8,512 nt of DNA from Verrucomicrobiales bacterium. Lineage in GTDB: Bacteria; Verrucomicrobiota; Verrucomicrobiia; Verrucomicrobiales; V1-33. The stretch lies in assembly GCA_023253575.1 (NCBI GenBank), contig JALRGB010000781.1, forward strand, positions 1-8,512. Direction: 5' to 3'. The notes under the pieces are model-generated. The model searched no databases and was not told the DNA's origin. It was given only the letters and a program-made list of their open reading frames with translations. A program made the position numbers and the translations under genes. Position 1 is the first letter of the stretch; each line of letters opens with the position of its first letter. Shown here piece after piece: positions 7,359-8,512 of this stretch.

Positions 7359-7489
7359 GCCCTGATCATGACCCCGGCGCCGAGGCGGGCAAGCGATATG
7401 CGCAGCGGTCTGCCGACCGGCAACGGTCCCACCTTCGGCAGGATCGGGAGTTTATTGCCGCCAATCCATGCGTACACTGACCTTTGATC
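7359..7489. promoter_or_regulatory. Divergent intergenic region with repeated TGATCATGACC
   Basis: These 131 bases separate the lactonase gene and the DUF1858-rhodanese gene, so promoters for both must lie here. The 11-mer TGATCATGACC, containing the palindromes TGATCA and TCATGA, occurs at 7363-7373 beside the lactonase start. It occurs again at 7485-7495 across the rhodanese-gene ATG. TACACT (7473-7478) could be a -10 element for the plus-strand gene, but no good -35 sits upstream. A 39-codon frame (7368-7487) crosses the region and ends in TTTGATCATG, overlapping the next start. I see no homology in it and do not call it a gene. Confidence 0.4.
7410..7441 (+). other. Nested hairpin upstream of the DUF1858-rhodanese gene
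   Basis: CTGCCGA (7410-7416) is exactly complementary to TCGGCAG (7435-7441). Inside lies ACCG-GCAA-CGGT (7416-7427), a 4-bp stem capped by a GNRA-type GCAA tetraloop; the two stems share base 7416. An RNA from the plus strand would fold this about 50 bases before the ATG at 7490. It could be a cis-regulatory leader element, a protein-binding site, or part of a dispersed palindromic repeat. It matches no riboswitch class that I recognise. Confidence 0.35.
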
Positions 7490-8062
7490 ATGACCGCTAC
7501 TTCCGCCCCCACCCTGACTCCAGACCTCACCATCGCCGCCGTGCTGGCTGCGCTGCCCGGCGCCCGGCGCGCGTTGTTCGCCCGCTACCACATCGGCGGC
7601 TGCTCGAGCTGCGCATTCCAGCCAGAAGAAACCTTGGCCCAGCTCTGCTCCCGCCATGAAAATATTCCCGTGCAGGAAATGATCGACCATCTTCTGGCCA
7701 GTCACGAGAATGACCTCCAGCTGCAGATCTCTCCCTCCGCTCTGGCCGCCAGATTGACCTCCACCGACGACGCGCCGCCAGCACACATAGTGGACCTGCG
7801 AACCCGCGAAGAACATGAAGCCGTCGCCATTCCCGGCTCATGCCTCTTCTCACAAGAACTACAACGCGAAGCCTTTGCTTCCTGGGATAAAAATGCCCTC
7901 GTCGTCCTGTACGATCATACCGGCCCACGGGCGCTCGACGCCGCCGCTTATTTTGCCGGTCATGGATTCACCAACGTGCGAGCGCTGGCCGGAGGCATCG
8001 ACCGCTATAGTCTAGAAGCAGATCCCTCCCTGCCGCGATACCAAGTCGAGTTCGAAGCCTAG
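7490..8062 (+). CDS. DUF1858-like CxxC domain fused to a rhodanese domain lacking the catalytic Cys
   Basis: ATG at 7490 gives 190 residues; a TTG two codons upstream is less likely. Residues about 12-70 resemble the DUF1858 / hybrid-cluster-associated redox disulfide domain. A helix around PGARRALF is followed by GGCSSCAFQPEETLAQLC, with a CxxC at 38/41 and Cys53, then a helix ending in a leucine-rich stretch. Residues about 85-185 are a rhodanese fold: HIVDLRTREEHEAVAIPGS, then VVLYDHTGPRALDAAAYFAGHGF, then LAGGIDRY. Where active rhodaneses have the catalytic Cys that begins the CxxGxR loop, this protein has Asp142 (YDHTGPR), so sulfurtransferase activity is not expected. It probably acts as a redox, metal or sulfur-binding or protein-docking module in the cytoplasm. 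No signal peptide or membrane segment is seen, and no clear Shine-Dalgarno. It appears monocistronic. Confidence 0.82.
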   Translation: MTATSAPTLTPDLTIAAVLAALPGARRALFARYHIGGCSSCAFQPEETLAQLCSRHENIPVQEMIDHLLASHENDLQLQISPSALAARLTSTDDAPPAHIVDLRTREEHEAVAIPGSCLFSQELQREAFASWDKNALVVLYDHTGPRALDAAAYFAGHGFTNVRALAGGIDRYSLEADPSLPRYQVEFEA

Positions 8063-8382
8063 CCATCAGCCAAACGACGTGGGAGCCACTCACCCGAGGC
8101 ATGGCTTTGTGGGGAAGGCTTAGAAAATCTGCGTGACGAGAATTGCAGTGCAACTTGATCCTTTGGCGTCGCGCCGCGCTTAAATCTGGGGTTCGTGCAA
8201 GTAGACAGAGCGTCTCGCTCTGGTTTTCAGGATAATCCAGACCGGGACGGTCTGGCTACCGTCTGGACTCATCCGCCACAGCCTCGCATTGAATTTTCCG
8301 GCGCTTTTTCACCTCCCTGGGGTCCGTTCTTAAACGAGCAAGAGATTTATTCACAACTCACAGACCATCAAATCTCGTACCT
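8063..8382. other. Gene-free 320-base stretch between convergent genes
   Basis: No credible gene lies here. A plus-strand frame from 8195 to 8485 runs across the palindrome cluster and antisense to the LysR-like end, and has no recognisable sequence. Contents are a small inverted repeat TTGCA-G-TGCAA (8143-8153), a G/C-rich GGCG-TCG-CGCC run (8166-8176) and the palindrome cluster described separately. No T-tract terminator is visible for either flanking gene. Confidence 0.5.
8206..8267. repeat. Cluster of perfect palindromes, REP-like element
   Basis: Two strong hairpins stand 14 bases apart: CAGAGCG-TCT-CGCTCTG (8206-8222, 7-bp stem) and CCAGACCG-GGA-CGGTCTGG (8237-8255, 8-bp stem). A third pairing competes with the second: TCCAGAC (8236-8242) with GTCTGGA (8261-8267). 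GACGGT (8246-8251) can also pair with ACCGTC (8258-8263). Short loops, perfect stems and a location between convergent genes are typical of dispersed palindromic repeats. The motif has the look of 'gagcg-tct-cgctc' intergenic repeats I associate with Verrucomicrobia/Planctomycetes, but only one copy is in view, so that link is unproven. A transcription-end function is possible. Confidence 0.6.
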
Positions 8383-8512
8383 CTATCCAAGCGGAGCGTC
8401 ATCCCATTTGTATCGGTCGATTTCCTTGAGCAAGTGGGCCTTGAACGCCAGAGCCAGCGGGGAAAGTTTTTTGCTCGACGGGTGAACTAGATGCCAGGCT
8501 GAAGGCAGCGGA
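8383..8512 (-). CDS. Probable LysR-type transcriptional regulator, C-terminal end (partial)
   Basis: On the minus strand a frame runs in from the right edge and stops at TAG (8385-8383); 42 residues are visible. They read PLPSAWHLVHP, then SSKKLSPLALAFKAHLLKEI, then DRYKWDDAPLG. The pattern 'W-lVhP--k-LSp-a-aF--hL' matches the last strand and helix of the LysR substrate-binding domain, where a phrase of the type 'LSPAARAF' is common near the C-terminus. The helix-turn-helix would be outside the window, so the regulated genes and effector are unknown. The identification rests on a short stretch and could be wrong in detail, but the frame looks clearly coding compared with the opposite strand. 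Confidence 0.62.
   Translation of the reverse strand, partial: PLPSAWHLVHPSSKKLSPLALAFKAHLLKEIDRYKWDDAPLG

Noticed and set aside
7368..7487. 39-codon frame in the divergent region ending at the DUF1858-rhodanese start
   Set aside because: It has no homology and no ribosome-binding site, and it spans the nested hairpin; its apparent coding is better explained by RNA structure or chance.
8195..8485. 96-codon plus-strand frame starting in the palindrome region
   Set aside because: It reads through the hairpin repeats and antisense to the LysR-like C-terminus, and its translation has no recognisable motif.
1..8512. CRISPR array, tRNA/rRNA, transposase, phage or toxin-antitoxin genes
   Set aside because: No regularly spaced repeats, cloverleaf-like arms, transposase motifs or small paired genes were seen.

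Overview
The window reads as ordinary bacterial chromosome: about 60% G+C by eye, densely packed genes on both strands, weak or absent Shine-Dalgarno sequences and several non-ATG starts. Gene content and style suggest a Gram-negative heterotroph. The evidence is a glycoside hydrolase-glycosyltransferase fusion of the type seen in Acidobacteria, Planctomycetes and Verrucomicrobia, an exported SMP-30-type lactonase, and a hybrid-cluster-associated (DUF1858-like) plus rhodanese protein. My best guess is Verrucomicrobiota, perhaps Opitutales. This is an inference from family resemblance and no marker gene is present to prove it.

Left part (1-5207), surface-glycan flavour: the C-terminal end of an FAD-dependent amine-oxidase/UDP-galactopyranose-mutase-like protein is followed by a complete glutamine-hydrolysing asparagine synthetase (asnB type). 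Converging on asnB, and overlapping its last 11 bases, is an 878-residue membrane protein that joins a GH-A-clan TIM barrel, a GT2 glycosyltransferase and a membrane/C-terminal module. Immediately upstream of that gene, with no gap, is a 51-codon remnant of a HAD phosphatase. It keeps the first catalytic motif and the extreme C-terminus, and the middle is missing in frame.

Middle (5208-7358): mutY (A/G-specific adenine glycosylase) is transcribed away from the HAD remnant. It converges with a secreted SMP-30/gluconolactonase-family gene. The short gap between them holds an imperfect direct repeat, an inverted repeat and a small hairpin.

Right part (7359-8512): a 131-base divergent intergenic region with a nested hairpin leads into a small protein carrying a CxxC DUF1858-like domain and a rhodanese domain whose catalytic Cys is replaced by Asp. 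After it lies a 320-base gene-free stretch with a cluster of strong palindromes resembling a dispersed REP-like element. The last 130 bases encode the C-terminus of what looks like a LysR-type regulator on the minus strand, cut by the window edge.

I see no CRISPR array, tRNA, rRNA, transposase, phage or defence system. The most notable items are the HAD remnant abutting the fusion gene, the degenerate rhodanese/DUF1858 protein, the palindrome cluster and the structured leader. None of these amounts to a demonstrably new system.
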